Positions 27,775-36,374 of a stretch of DNA of 64,000 bases are shown piece by piece. The stretch comes from DATFVA01 sp963832715 (GTDB lineage Bacteria > Bacteroidota > Ignavibacteria > Ignavibacteriales > Ignavibacteriaceae): the NCBI GenBank assembly GCA_963832715.1, contig CAWHVB010000006.1:186001-250000 (forward strand), written 5' to 3'. Within the stretch, counting starts at the first letter, position 1; each line of letters begins with the position of its first letter. Both the position numbers and the translations under genes were made by a program. The notes under the pieces were generated by a model. The model was not told the origin of the DNA and did not search any database. It saw only the letters and a program-made list of their open reading frames with translations.

Positions 27775-27778
27775 AATT

Positions 27779-29062
27779 ATGGTTAAAGACAAAAAGCTTA
27801 ACAGACTACTCATCACTTTTTCAATCCTTACATTTTTCATTCTTGTATATTCATTTATACGGAGCGATAGTTCTGCAAGTGAAAAAACAAACGCTGCGGA
27901 TAAAACTTCCGAGATTAAAAATGCGGCTGATGAATTCGGCATTGCAGAAGACTCTTATACTATAGAAAATAGAACAATTAAGAGAAACGAAACAATTTCA
28001 GACATTTTTAATGAGGCGGGGGTTGCGGATTCTACAATATATGATCTTCAGAAAGATTATAAAGAGATTTTTGATTTCAGAAAGGTGATTGCAGGACGAA
28101 ATTATAGATTGTACCGGGATTCCCTGAAATCACTTAAGTACTTTGTATACGAAAAAAATCCTGTTGACTATGTGGTTGTCGATTTAAAAGATACAGTTAA
28201 TGTCTATCCAGGGAGCCGGGAGATAACCAGAAAACGGAAAGAGGTTTCGGGAATAATAAAATACTCCCTGTATACGGCGCTGGAAAGGAATGAAGCTGAT
28301 CCGGAATTATTTGTACGGCTTTCAGCAATCTTTGCCTGGCAGATTGATTTCTACCATATTCAGAAGGGTGATAACTTCAAGGTGATTTATGAGGAAGAAT
28401 CTGCAGGCGGTAATGTTATTGGAATAGGTAAGGTCCTGGGAGCATACTTCAATCATTATGGAGACGATTATTATGCCATAGGTTTTAATGAGGATGGAAA
28501 AGATGAATATTTTGATGAGAACGGAAAAAGTCTGAGGAAAGCGTTCCTTAAAGCTCCGCTTGAATATTCCCGTATAAGTTCAAGGTTTACAATGAAAAGA
28601 TATCATCCGATCCTGAAAAGAATGAAGCCTCACCTGGGGACAGACTATGCTGCTCCAACAGGTACACCCATCCGAAGTGTTGGTGATGGAGTAGTTATAG
28701 CAGCAGCATATACGAGGGGCAACGGCAACTATGTGAAAATCAGGCACAATTCTGTTTACACAACACAGTACCTTCATATGTCAAAATTTGCAAAGGGGAT
28801 TAGAAGCGGAGCAAGCGTTAAGCAGGGACAGGTTATCGGTTATGTCGGGAGCACGGGATTAGCTACCGGTCCGCATCTGTGTTATCGCTTCTGGAAAAAT
28901 GGCGTACAGGTTGATCCATTAAAAGAAAAGATGCCTTCATCCAATCCAATTGAAGATAGATACAGGGATAAATTTAATAGTGTTAAAGACCATATTATAA
29001 GTGAACTGAACAAAATTCAATATAAGGATTCACTTTCACAGAAAATCGCCTCAGGAGTTTAA
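27779..29062 (+). CDS. M23 family metallopeptidase, membrane anchored
   Basis: 427 residues. One N-terminal membrane segment (about 9-27) is followed by a linker, a LysM-like/opacity-type region (about 65-150) and the OapA/M23 module. The C-terminal M23 domain has HLGTD (His285 and Asp289, zinc ligands) and His333 in YLHMS. The last motif is His366-Leu-Cys368 instead of the usual His-x-His, so the third zinc ligand would be Cys. It is a MepM-like cell-wall endopeptidase acting in the periplasm. No Shine-Dalgarno is visible; an inverted-repeat arm occupies that position. It converges on mscS with a 3-bp gap. Confidence 0.88.
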   Translation: MVKDKKLNRLLITFSILTFFILVYSFIRSDSSASEKTNAADKTSEIKNAADEFGIAEDSYTIENRTIKRNETISDIFNEAGVADSTIYDLQKDYKEIFDFRKVIAGRNYRLYRDSLKSLKYFVYEKNPVDYVVVDLKDTVNVYPGSREITRKRKEVSGIIKYSLYTALERNEADPELFVRLSAIFAWQIDFYHIQKGDNFKVIYEEESAGGNVIGIGKVLGAYFNHYGDDYYAIGFNEDGKDEYFDENGKSLRKAFLKAPLEYSRISSRFTMKRYHPILKRMKPHLGTDYAAPTGTPIRSVGDGVVIAAAYTRGNGNYVKIRHNSVYTTQYLHMSKFAKGIRSGASVKQGQVIGYVGSTGLATGPHLCYRFWKNGVQVDPLKEKMPSSNPIEDRYRDKFNSVKDHIISELNKIQYKDSLSQKIASGV

Positions 29063-29065
29063 AAC

Positions 29066-29983
29066 TCAGCTCTCTTTCTCATCATTATCCTCTTCACCAT
29101 GATTTTCATTCAGAACCTCTGAAAGTTTTTCTCCGCCCTTTATTCCAAAATCCAGCGTTCTTATCGGGAACGGGATCATAATGTCATTTTCATCATATGC
29201 CTTTTTGATTTTCTGAATTGCCTCACTGATACTGTGTTTATATTCTTTTTGTGTAGTATAGTTTGTCCAGATCCTTACATTAAAATTGATTGAACTATTC
29301 CCGAATTCAGAATAAAATTACTCAACTTCTTTATCTTCTATTCTGTTCGGAACATCTTTAACCGCATTGATGGTTATATTCTTTACTTTTTCGAGATCGT
29401 CGCCGTAGGATACGCCAACGCTCAAATCAATTCGTCTTCTCCCGGTCTGGCTGTAATTTACCAGGGGATTCTGGAATACGTCTTTATTAGGGATGAGAAC
29501 CCTCTCACCCTGCGGCGTGGTGATGTTGGTAGTTCTGAGAGTGATCTTGCTGACTGTTCCGAAAAAATCATTTGACTTAATAATATCGTTTATCCTGAAA
29601 GGCTGATGGATGGTAAGTATTATTCCGCTGATAAAATTAGAAGCGATATCCTTAAATGCGAACCCTAAGGCAAGTCCTATAATTCCTGCACCGGCAAGCA
29701 GGGTAGTGACTGCCTTATCAAGGTTTAATATTCCCAGCGAAATAAAAAATCCCATCAGGAAAACCACAAGGAACATTATCTGCGAGATAAGCCTTATAAC
29801 AGCAATGTGATCGGAGAATTTATTCAGAACTTTTGAAGTAAACTTCTTTATCAGCTTTGCCGCAATATAAAAGAGTATGAGTACTACTATAGCAACTGCA
29901 ATATTCGGAAGCATCTGAATAAGAGTATTCAGCCAATCCTGAAGTTTCCCTGTTATAGTATGATAAACGTTTTTAATATTCAT
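29066..29983 (-). pseudogene. mscS: MscS-type mechanosensitive channel with internal TAA codon
   Basis: The start is the ATG at 29983. Three membrane segments, the pore helix AGAGIIGLALGFAFKDIASNFISG and the beta domain (QPFRINDIIKSNDFFGTVSKI, TTPQGERVLIPNKDVFQNPLVNYS) are typical of a small MscS. At 29318-29320 a TAA interrupts the C-terminal domain after KDVPNRIEDKEVE. In the same frame the reading continues as FYSEFGNSSINFNVRIWTN, then KEYKHSISEAIQKIKKAYDE and PFPIRTLDFG, to a TGA ending at 29066. This is exactly the expected MscS C-terminus, so one substitution (for example TTA to TAA) explains it. The truncated product lacks 84 residues of the cytoplasmic vestibule. Confidence 0.85.
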
Positions 29984-30292
29984 ACACAATCGCCGGTTAT
30001 TTATTGTAAGTATTGAATTTAAGATTTAAGTATTCTGATTCTGTGATATGTACAACCCGCGGAATAATCTGTTAGGAAAGATTGAGCCGGATGGGAGGAA
30101 TTGGAGGCGGTAGCGTATTAAAGGAAGCGGAACAAAAGGAGAGAGGGAGATTTGGAAGGACGGTGCTGCCTCCGCGATTTGTCTTTCTCTCTATTCTAAT
30201 TCTTTTATATATTTAAGTTTATAGTTTATTTGAGTAATACTATGCGGGACCCATCCCGCAGGCCATCATTCATTAAATTGACGGAGTTAACA
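29984..30292. other. Intergenic region upstream of lepB
   Basis: About 300 bp between divergent mscS and lepB. A purine-rich stretch stands out. GGAGGC (30103-30108) can pair with GCCTCC (30168-30173), and AGAGAG (30140-30145) with CTCTCT (30187-30192). The two pairings interlock, so they form a pseudoknot or exclude each other. A further hairpin, GCGGGA-CCCA-TCCCGC at 30244-30259, lies just before the chosen lepB start. A leader structure is possible but unproven. Confidence 0.35.
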
Positions 30293-31228
30293 TTGTCATT
30301 TAAAAGCGGTTTGAAGAGATTCTTTGGAATAAAATCAGAAGAAGAAAAAAACAAGGAGAAAACTTCAAAAGAAAAAACCAAAGATTTTTTTGAATCCCTG
30401 CTCTTTGCAGGAATAGCTGCATTTTTCATTATAACATTTTTCATTCAGAATACCCGGATCCCTACAGGTTCAATGGAAGACACAATTCTTGTAGGAGATT
30501 TTGTACTTGTCAATAAATTCATCTATGGTTCATCTTCGCCTAAATATATCCCTTTCACGGAAGTAGAGATTCCTCATTTTACTTTGCCTGCATTCCGCGA
30601 CCCCAGGCCAAAAGATATTGTGGTGTTTGAGTTTCCCGGCGCGCGGGACAAACTCAAAGCCGATGAGCTTGGAGTAAATTATGTAAAACGGTGTATAGGC
30701 ACTCCCGGTGATACTATTCAGATTATTGACAAGGTTGTATACGTTAACGGAAAGCAATTCTGGATCCCGACTCACATAAAATACCTTCAGCCCTACCCGG
30801 AGCCGAGGGGAATGATTGAACCGCGTATTTTCCCGAAGGGAATGCCATGGAATGAGGATAATTACGGACCGCTCGTGGTTCCGAAAAAAGGCTATACCAT
30901 TCCGTTAAACGCAAATAATATTGAACAGTGGGAAATAACAATCGATAGGGAGTACGGTAAAAAAGTTGTCGGTATGCAGAACGGTATGGTTACAATCGAA
31001 GGCAAGCCGGTCACTTCCTACACTTTTAAAAAGGATTATTATTTTATGATGGGCGATAACAGGGATGATAGTCTTGACAGCCGGTTCTGGGGTTTCGTTG
31101 CAAGGGATATGGTGGTCGGAGAGGCGTTTATTACTCTCTTTTCATGGGATAGGGACATTCCTTTCTCCGACTTTTTCAGGTTAATCGGATCGATACGGCT
31201 TGATAGAGTATTGAAATTATTGCATTAA
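30293..31228 (+). CDS. lepB: Signal peptidase I
   Basis: 311 residues from the TTG at 30293, chosen because GGAG lies 6 nt upstream; an ATG at 30242 and a TTG at 30230 are in-frame alternatives without such a site. A Lys/Glu-rich cytoplasmic start leads to one membrane helix (LLFAGIAAFFIITFFI). The catalytic Ser60 (RIPTGSMEDTI) and Lys132 (YVKRCIGTPGD) follow, with the box GDNRDDSLDSRFWGFV near the C-terminus. It removes signal peptides of exported proteins in the inner membrane. A segment of about 60 residues is inserted between the Lys box and GDNRDDS, common in this phylum. Two M16 peptidase genes follow on the same strand. Confidence 0.93.
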   Translation: MSFKSGLKRFFGIKSEEEKNKEKTSKEKTKDFFESLLFAGIAAFFIITFFIQNTRIPTGSMEDTILVGDFVLVNKFIYGSSSPKYIPFTEVEIPHFTLPAFRDPRPKDIVVFEFPGARDKLKADELGVNYVKRCIGTPGDTIQIIDKVVYVNGKQFWIPTHIKYLQPYPEPRGMIEPRIFPKGMPWNEDNYGPLVVPKKGYTIPLNANNIEQWEITIDREYGKKVVGMQNGMVTIEGKPVTSYTFKKDYYFMMGDNRDDSLDSRFWGFVARDMVVGEAFITLFSWDRDIPFSDFFRLIGSIRLDRVLKLLH

Positions 31229-31261
31229 TATAAAAATCAGAAGGATAAGCTGCATTAAATA

Positions 31262-32524
31262 ATGGATTTATTAAATATTGAGTATGAGAAGTACAAACTT
31301 AAAAACGGGCTGGAAGTAATTCTTCATAAAGACGATAATCTTCCTCTTGCTGCGGTTAATTTATGGTATCGAGTGGGGTCGGCAAATGAAAAACAGGGAA
31401 GTACAGGAATGGCTCACCTGTTTGAGCATATGATGTTCCAGGGTTCGGAAAATGTTCCGAAGGAAATGCATTTCAGGTACATTCAGGAAGCTGGGGGCAG
31501 TCTGAATGGCTCAACTAACTTCGACAGAACAAACTATTATGAAAAGCTTCCGTCAAATTTCATTGAATTAGCTCTCTGGCTTGAATCAGACAGGATGGGA
31601 TTCTTTCTGCAGGCACTTACCCAGGAAAAACTGGATAATCAGAAAAGCGTGGTTATTAACGAGAGACTGGAAAGATATGATAATCAGCCTTATGGACTGG
31701 CCTGGGAAATCATCCTCTCTAATCTTTACCCACGCTATCATCCCTATAGCTGGCCTACAATCGGCCTCGTAGATGATATCTCCGGGTTCACCCTGGATGA
31801 AGTCTCAGAATTTTTCAAGAAATACTATTCTCCTTCGAATGCAACCGTTTCAATAGCCGGTAACTTTGATAAAAAATTTGTCAAGGAGAATATTGAAAAA
31901 TATTTTTCGGAAATTCCCGATTCTAATAAGAGCGTTGAAATATTTTCCTCGCCAGTAAAGCTGGAAAGCAACAAATTTCTTACGAGGGAGGAAAATGTAC
32001 AACTTGAAAGAATCTACCTGGCATGGCCTTCGGAAAAAGCTTATGGAAATGACGATGCTGCACTGGATATACTGGCCGACATATTATCCGGATCCAAAAA
32101 CTCACGATTATACAAGAACATAGTGTTTGAAAAGGAGCTCGCCCAGGACGTCTCCGCTTATCACTATTCGGGTAAGCTGGCAGGACATTTTATGATTATA
32201 GCCACTGTAAAAAAAGATAAATCGCCCGATACCGTTAAAGATGAAATATTTAAGGAACTGGAATTAATAGAGAAAAACGGCATCACTGAACGTGAGTTGA
32301 AAAAAACCAAGAACAATATCAGATCAGGATTTATCTTTTCCCTGCAGAACCTCGATGCAATGGCAAACCAGCTTAATTATTACAACTTTTTTCTCAATGA
32401 ACCGAATTCATTCAATTATGATTTGAACCGCTATAATATGGCCACCATAGATAAAATTAAATCCGTTACCGGTGAATATTTCACCAAACCATATATCGAA
32501 TTAAGGGTAGTACCAAAAAAATGA
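31262..32524 (+). CDS. M16 family zinc peptidase, active subunit
   Basis: 420 residues with the inverted zinc-binding motif at His52-Leu-Phe-Glu55-His56 (MAHLFEHMMFQGSE) and the downstream acidic segment ESDRMGFF-VVINERLERYDN that supplies the third ligand. No signal peptide is seen, so it is probably cytoplasmic or periplasmic by another route. Its stop overlaps the next gene by 4 bp (ATGA). The partner is a paralogue without the zinc motif; such pairs form heterodimers in which one subunit cleaves and the other holds the peptide. It starts 33 bp after lepB. Confidence 0.92.
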   Translation: MDLLNIEYEKYKLKNGLEVILHKDDNLPLAAVNLWYRVGSANEKQGSTGMAHLFEHMMFQGSENVPKEMHFRYIQEAGGSLNGSTNFDRTNYYEKLPSNFIELALWLESDRMGFFLQALTQEKLDNQKSVVINERLERYDNQPYGLAWEIILSNLYPRYHPYSWPTIGLVDDISGFTLDEVSEFFKKYYSPSNATVSIAGNFDKKFVKENIEKYFSEIPDSNKSVEIFSSPVKLESNKFLTREENVQLERIYLAWPSEKAYGNDDAALDILADILSGSKNSRLYKNIVFEKELAQDVSAYHYSGKLAGHFMIIATVKKDKSPDTVKDEIFKELELIEKNGITERELKKTKNNIRSGFIFSLQNLDAMANQLNYYNFFLNEPNSFNYDLNRYNMATIDKIKSVTGEYFTKPYIELRVVPKK

Positions 32525-33894
32525 GCATAGAAGTTATCAGAAATAAAAAACCGCACCGGTTAAGAAAAATTAAATTTAACCTCCCGGAAGTAAGGCAGTT
32601 TAAGCTGGATAATAATCTTCAGGTTTATTTTATACAGAAAAGCACTCTTCCTCTGCTGAGCCTGAGTCTCGTAACTGAAGCCGGCAGTAAATATGATCCG
32701 GCTTGTAAAAAAGGATTGACAAATCTGCTGGCTATGACGATTGATGAAGGAGCGGGGGATTATGATTCTCTTCAGTTGAGCGACCAGTTTGAGATTCTTG
32801 GAGCCAGTTTTAGTATAAGCTGTGATCAGGATTCGCTCTATTTTTCGCTTCAGATCCTTAAGGATGAATTTGAAAGGGGACTCGATCTCTTCTCAACTAT
32901 CCTTACTGATTCACATTTGTATGAGACGGACTTAAACAGGGAAAAAAGGAAAATAAAAACAAGAATATTGCAGACCAGCGATGAGGCGGACGAAATAGCT
33001 AACGAGGTCTTTGAGTTTAAGTTGTTCGAAAATAATCCCTACGCATTTCCGACCATGGGTTATATCGATGATATTGATTCGATTTCTCTGCAGGAAATAA
33101 AGGATTTCTACAGCCAATTTGTAGTTCCCGAGAACTCCTTCCTTGTAGCAGCGGGGGACTATGAGACTGAAAGTTTACGAAATATTTTAAATAAATATTT
33201 TCAAACCTGGAGCCGTCCTGCCGTAAAAAAACAAATTATAATAGACACAAGCAAAAGACAACCCGGTTTATATGTCATTGATAAAAAAGATAGTGTGCAG
33301 AGTGAAATAAGAACCGGACTGATTTCTTTCAATAGAAATGAGTATGATTTTTATGCAAGAAGCATCCTGAACCTTATTTTAGGCGGACAGTTTTCAAGCA
33401 GGTTGAACCTTAATCTGCGTGAACATAAAGGCTTTACCTACGGTGTTTATTCACGCTTTATTTATTTAAAATCTTCTGCATATATATTTATATCAACTTC
33501 TGTTTCTTCTGAAAATACGGGAGCTGCTGTAAATGAAATTTTCAGAGAGATTAAAAAGATCAGAAACGGGATAACTAAAAAAGAACTTGAGTTTGCAAAA
33601 TCTTCACTGATCAGGAAGTTCCCGTCAGGTTTTGAGTCGTACCGACAAATTGCCTCTAACGTTATAGGCCAGGTAATCCATTCACTACCAGAAGATTACT
33701 TTAAGACTTACTTAGATGAGATCAGAAAAGTGACCCGTGAGAGGGTAATTAAAGCCGCTGAAGAAAATCTTTTCCCTGATCAACTCACAACTGTAATTGT
33801 GGGCAATAAAGAAAAGATAGAGGGACAGTTAAGAGATATTTACCAGGGTGAAATAACGGAACTTGACGAAAAAGGTTCAGTTCTGCACAGTTGA
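32521..33894 (+). CDS. M16 family peptidase-like protein, non-catalytic partner
   Basis: 457 residues, same fold as the preceding gene. The zinc motif is replaced (CKKGLTNLLAMTIDEGAGDY in place of HxxEH), so it cannot bind zinc. The C-terminal R/Y-type region is retained (GGQFSSRLNLNLREHKGFTYGVYSRF), which in M16B partners binds the substrate chain. Translation is coupled to the upstream M16 gene by the ATGA overlap. Together they probably degrade small unfolded peptides. Confidence 0.9.
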   Translation: MSIEVIRNKKPHRLRKIKFNLPEVRQFKLDNNLQVYFIQKSTLPLLSLSLVTEAGSKYDPACKKGLTNLLAMTIDEGAGDYDSLQLSDQFEILGASFSISCDQDSLYFSLQILKDEFERGLDLFSTILTDSHLYETDLNREKRKIKTRILQTSDEADEIANEVFEFKLFENNPYAFPTMGYIDDIDSISLQEIKDFYSQFVVPENSFLVAAGDYETESLRNILNKYFQTWSRPAVKKQIIIDTSKRQPGLYVIDKKDSVQSEIRTGLISFNRNEYDFYARSILNLILGGQFSSRLNLNLREHKGFTYGVYSRFIYLKSSAYIFISTSVSSENTGAAVNEIFREIKKIRNGITKKELEFAKSSLIRKFPSGFESYRQIASNVIGQVIHSLPEDYFKTYLDEIRKVTRERVIKAAEENLFPDQLTTVIVGNKEKIEGQLRDIYQGEITELDEKGSVLHS

Positions 33895-33897
33895 TGA

Positions 33898-34897
33898 TCA
33901 ATGCCTGATCAATACTGAAGGGTTGATGAATTTATACCCTGTTTTTCTGAGAGACGCAAGGAACGGGGGCATATCGATGAAGTCCTCAGCGGAAATTATA
34001 AACAGCCTGCTCTTATTTTCTGTTGATCTTATCGCTGCAAGTATGCCGTCAGGAGAGGAGACAGCGGGTTCAGTAAATATATCCTTTCTGATCAAAGCTA
34101 TATTTCTTTTTGCAAATTCTTTGCTGATCATATCATAATGACCCGAATTATAAATATCGGAGTTCTGATCTATCACGAAGAAAGCCGCATTCTGAAATTT
34201 TCCGAGGATGGATAGTATAGAATTTTTAATCCGTCTTGATGAATAACCGGTATTTAATTTAAACTCCAGTTCGGTAATATCGTCATTCAGAATAACCGCC
34301 GCCTCTTTTTGATTATCTCTTAATGTTTTCAGAAGCTGTTGCGAGCGTTTGGAAGGAATAAGAAGTGCCGCAAAATGCTCAGGAATTAAAAGAAGATTTT
34401 GAAGCCTGTCATTGTCGAGGTCTTCAATACCTGTTAAAACGAATCCTATAGTATCCGTCCTACGGTTTATTGAGCTGCTATTATGCAGTACAGCTTTAAG
34501 TTTAAGGTTATCTCCGGATGAAATGTCCAGTTCGGTAGAATGATCCGACTTAACCTCCCTTGAAAGAATATTTACTTCATTCGTGTCAAACTGATCCTGT
34601 ACTTCGCGCAGCAGAAGACTTGCCGGGAGATCGGAGGGGACATCCACATTATAATTGAATTTTAATGAGTCATCCTTCCTGCCGGAAACTTTTGAGGGAG
34701 TGATCCAGGAGGAATCAATATTATAATTTCTGAGAGATGCCAGGAATTTTTTGTTGATTGAATCGGCAGAGATTTCTATACGGTCCGGGAGGTGCCGGAC
34801 GGTAATACTTTTCCAGTATAATATTTACCGCCAGCAGCAGAACAACGGCAATTAATAAAATCTGGATTATGGTGCCTTTGGTAAATTTAATTTTCAT
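33898..34897 (-). pseudogene. Membrane-anchored divergent deacetylase-like protein with a frameshift
   Basis: The ATG at 34897 gives a membrane anchor (MKIKFTKGTIIQILLIAVVL, then LLLAVNIILEKYYRPAPPG). This frame soon stops. One base over, the protein continues DRIEISADSINKKFLASLRN and YNIDSSWITPSKVSGRKDDS into the long frame that ends at 33898. A single extra base near 34785-34795 explains it. The C-terminal half (FVLTGIEDLDNDR, VILNDDITELEFKL, AAFFVIDQNSDIYNSGHYD, IALIRKDIFTEPAVSS) resembles divergent polysaccharide deacetylases of the DUF610 type, but I see no firm metal triad. The family call is tentative. Confidence 0.55.
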
Positions 34898-34921
34898 CGG
34901 GAGAAAAACCGGGATTCCGTT

Positions 34922-35704
34922 TTAACGATCTTTAAAGTCTGCTTTCCTTTTTTCGAGAAATGCTGATGTTCCTTCTTTAAAATCTTCAGTACCGCAGCAT
35001 AATGCAAAAAGGCTGGCTTCGTAATTTAATCCTTCTCTCTGTGATATTTCCTTGGTTGCAGATACAGCTTTGACCGCAAACCTCACTGCGTGCCGGGCCT
35101 TTGAAATAATTTTATTTGCCATCTCCTCAGCCCTGGATAATAATTCTGCCTGCGGGTAAATATGATTGACCAGACCGATCCGCAAAGCTTCTGCTGCATC
35201 TATCATATCGCCGGTAAGTATGTACTCCATCGCCCTCCCGGGATTGATAAGACGTGCGAGTCTCTGTGTCCCTCCGTACCCGGGAATAACTCCGAGGTTA
35301 ACTTCAGGCTGTCCGAATCTGGCATTTTCAGAGGCCAATCTTATATGACAAGCGAGTGCAAGTTCACATCCTCCGCCCAGAGCAAACCCGTTCACTGCGG
35401 CAATCACCGGCTTATCCATACTTTCAATCAGGTTGTACACCGATTGTCCCTTTTCTGCAAATGACTTCGCAGAGATCATATCGAGCTGATGCAGCTCGGA
35501 TATATCCGCTCCGGCAACAAAAGCCTTCTCGCCGCTGCCTGTAATGATGACAGCCTTTATAGCATCATCATTTTTAATACCGCTGAATACGTCGTTTAAT
35601 TCGGTTATTGTGAGTTCATTTAATGCATTTAATTTATCCGGTCTGTTAATTTTAACGATTATCAGAGAACCTTTGGTTTCAGTTATTAAATTCTGATGGG
35701 ACAT
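34922..35704 (-). CDS. Enoyl-CoA hydratase/isomerase family protein
   Basis: 260 residues of the crotonase fold. The oxyanion-hole segments are KAFVAGADISELHQLD and NGFALGGGCELALACHIRLA. The catalytic-region signature FGQPEVNLGVIPGYGGTQRLARLI keeps both Glu positions of true hydratases. It hydrates short-chain 2-enoyl-CoA (crotonyl-CoA-type) in fatty-acid or amino-acid breakdown. It is not followed by other beta-oxidation genes here. A barrel protein gene lies 10 bp upstream on the same strand. Confidence 0.92.
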   Translation of the reverse strand: MSHQNLITETKGSLIIVKINRPDKLNALNELTITELNDVFSGIKNDDAIKAVIITGSGEKAFVAGADISELHQLDMISAKSFAEKGQSVYNLIESMDKPVIAAVNGFALGGGCELALACHIRLASENARFGQPEVNLGVIPGYGGTQRLARLINPGRAMEYILTGDMIDAAEALRIGLVNHIYPQAELLSRAEEMANKIISKARHAVRFAVKAVSATKEISQREGLNYEASLFALCCGTEDFKEGTSAFLEKRKADFKDR

Positions 35705-35714
35705 TTTATTTCTC

Positions 35715-36305
35715 CTAATAAGATATATACAGAGGGAGTCTTACTTTGAGGTCGATTCCCACATATTGTGTGGACTGAAAATAATTATAAGTAGCCATAA
35801 CTTCCAGCAGGAACATTGAAATTCCTACTCCGCCGCTTAATCCAAGTCTTGAATTATTTTCTACAAAATTACTTCTGCCGGTACCCGATTTAAATTGATG
35901 CAGCACCTGAGTAAAGTTATATGCGGCTGATACTTCTACTACCGGCATAAATAAAACCACTTTTTCGAGCAGAGGGGGAAAGTAATATTTTGCTCCCGCG
36001 GTCAGAGGAAAAGAATTAATAGAGTAGTTGGAATAATCGGATGACTGATAAAAAGTCTGAGATCCCGGGAACTGCTGAAAGCCCAGCTTTGTGAAAAGAA
36101 AAAACGGAAGGTATTCGTTATCAGTATAGTCCAATTCAACATCAAATCCATAGCCGAAAGAGGACTGGTTGGAAAATGAACTGATAGGAAACCTGGGCCC
36201 TACGCCGAAAACAAGAAATAATCCCCTTGCTTTCTCAGCAGGGAGGGTTCCCGCAAAGAGGGGAAGTGATGATACTATTAATATTACCAGTATAAGTTTT
36301 TTCAT
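35715..36305 (-). CDS. Outer-membrane beta-barrel protein
   Basis: 196 residues with a signal peptide (MKKLILVILIVSSLPLFAG) and alternating aromatic/polar strands (YGFDVELDYTDNEYLPFFLF, SINSFPLTAGAKYYFPP, SRLGLSGGVGISMFLLEVMA). The C-terminus KVRLPLYISY ends in an aromatic residue as expected for insertion by BamA. It resembles the small OmpA/OmpW-like eight-strand barrels. It lies 10 bp upstream of the enoyl-CoA hydratase gene. The transported solute, if any, is unknown. Confidence 0.75.
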   Translation of the reverse strand: MKKLILVILIVSSLPLFAGTLPAEKARGLFLVFGVGPRFPISSFSNQSSFGYGFDVELDYTDNEYLPFFLFTKLGFQQFPGSQTFYQSSDYSNYSINSFPLTAGAKYYFPPLLEKVVLFMPVVEVSAAYNFTQVLHQFKSGTGRSNFVENNSRLGLSGGVGISMFLLEVMATYNYFQSTQYVGIDLKVRLPLYISY

Positions 36306-36374
36306 ACGGAAAACAAATTCATTACCAAAAATATAAAATAAAGTTTTCCTGCCAAATGAAATATGATGCCGGAC

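Noticed and set aside
30230..30292. Upstream TTG and ATG starts for lepB (30230, 30242)
   Set aside because: No ribosome site before them, and a GCGGGA/TCCCGC hairpin lies across the extension; the TTG at 30293 has GGAG at 6 nt.
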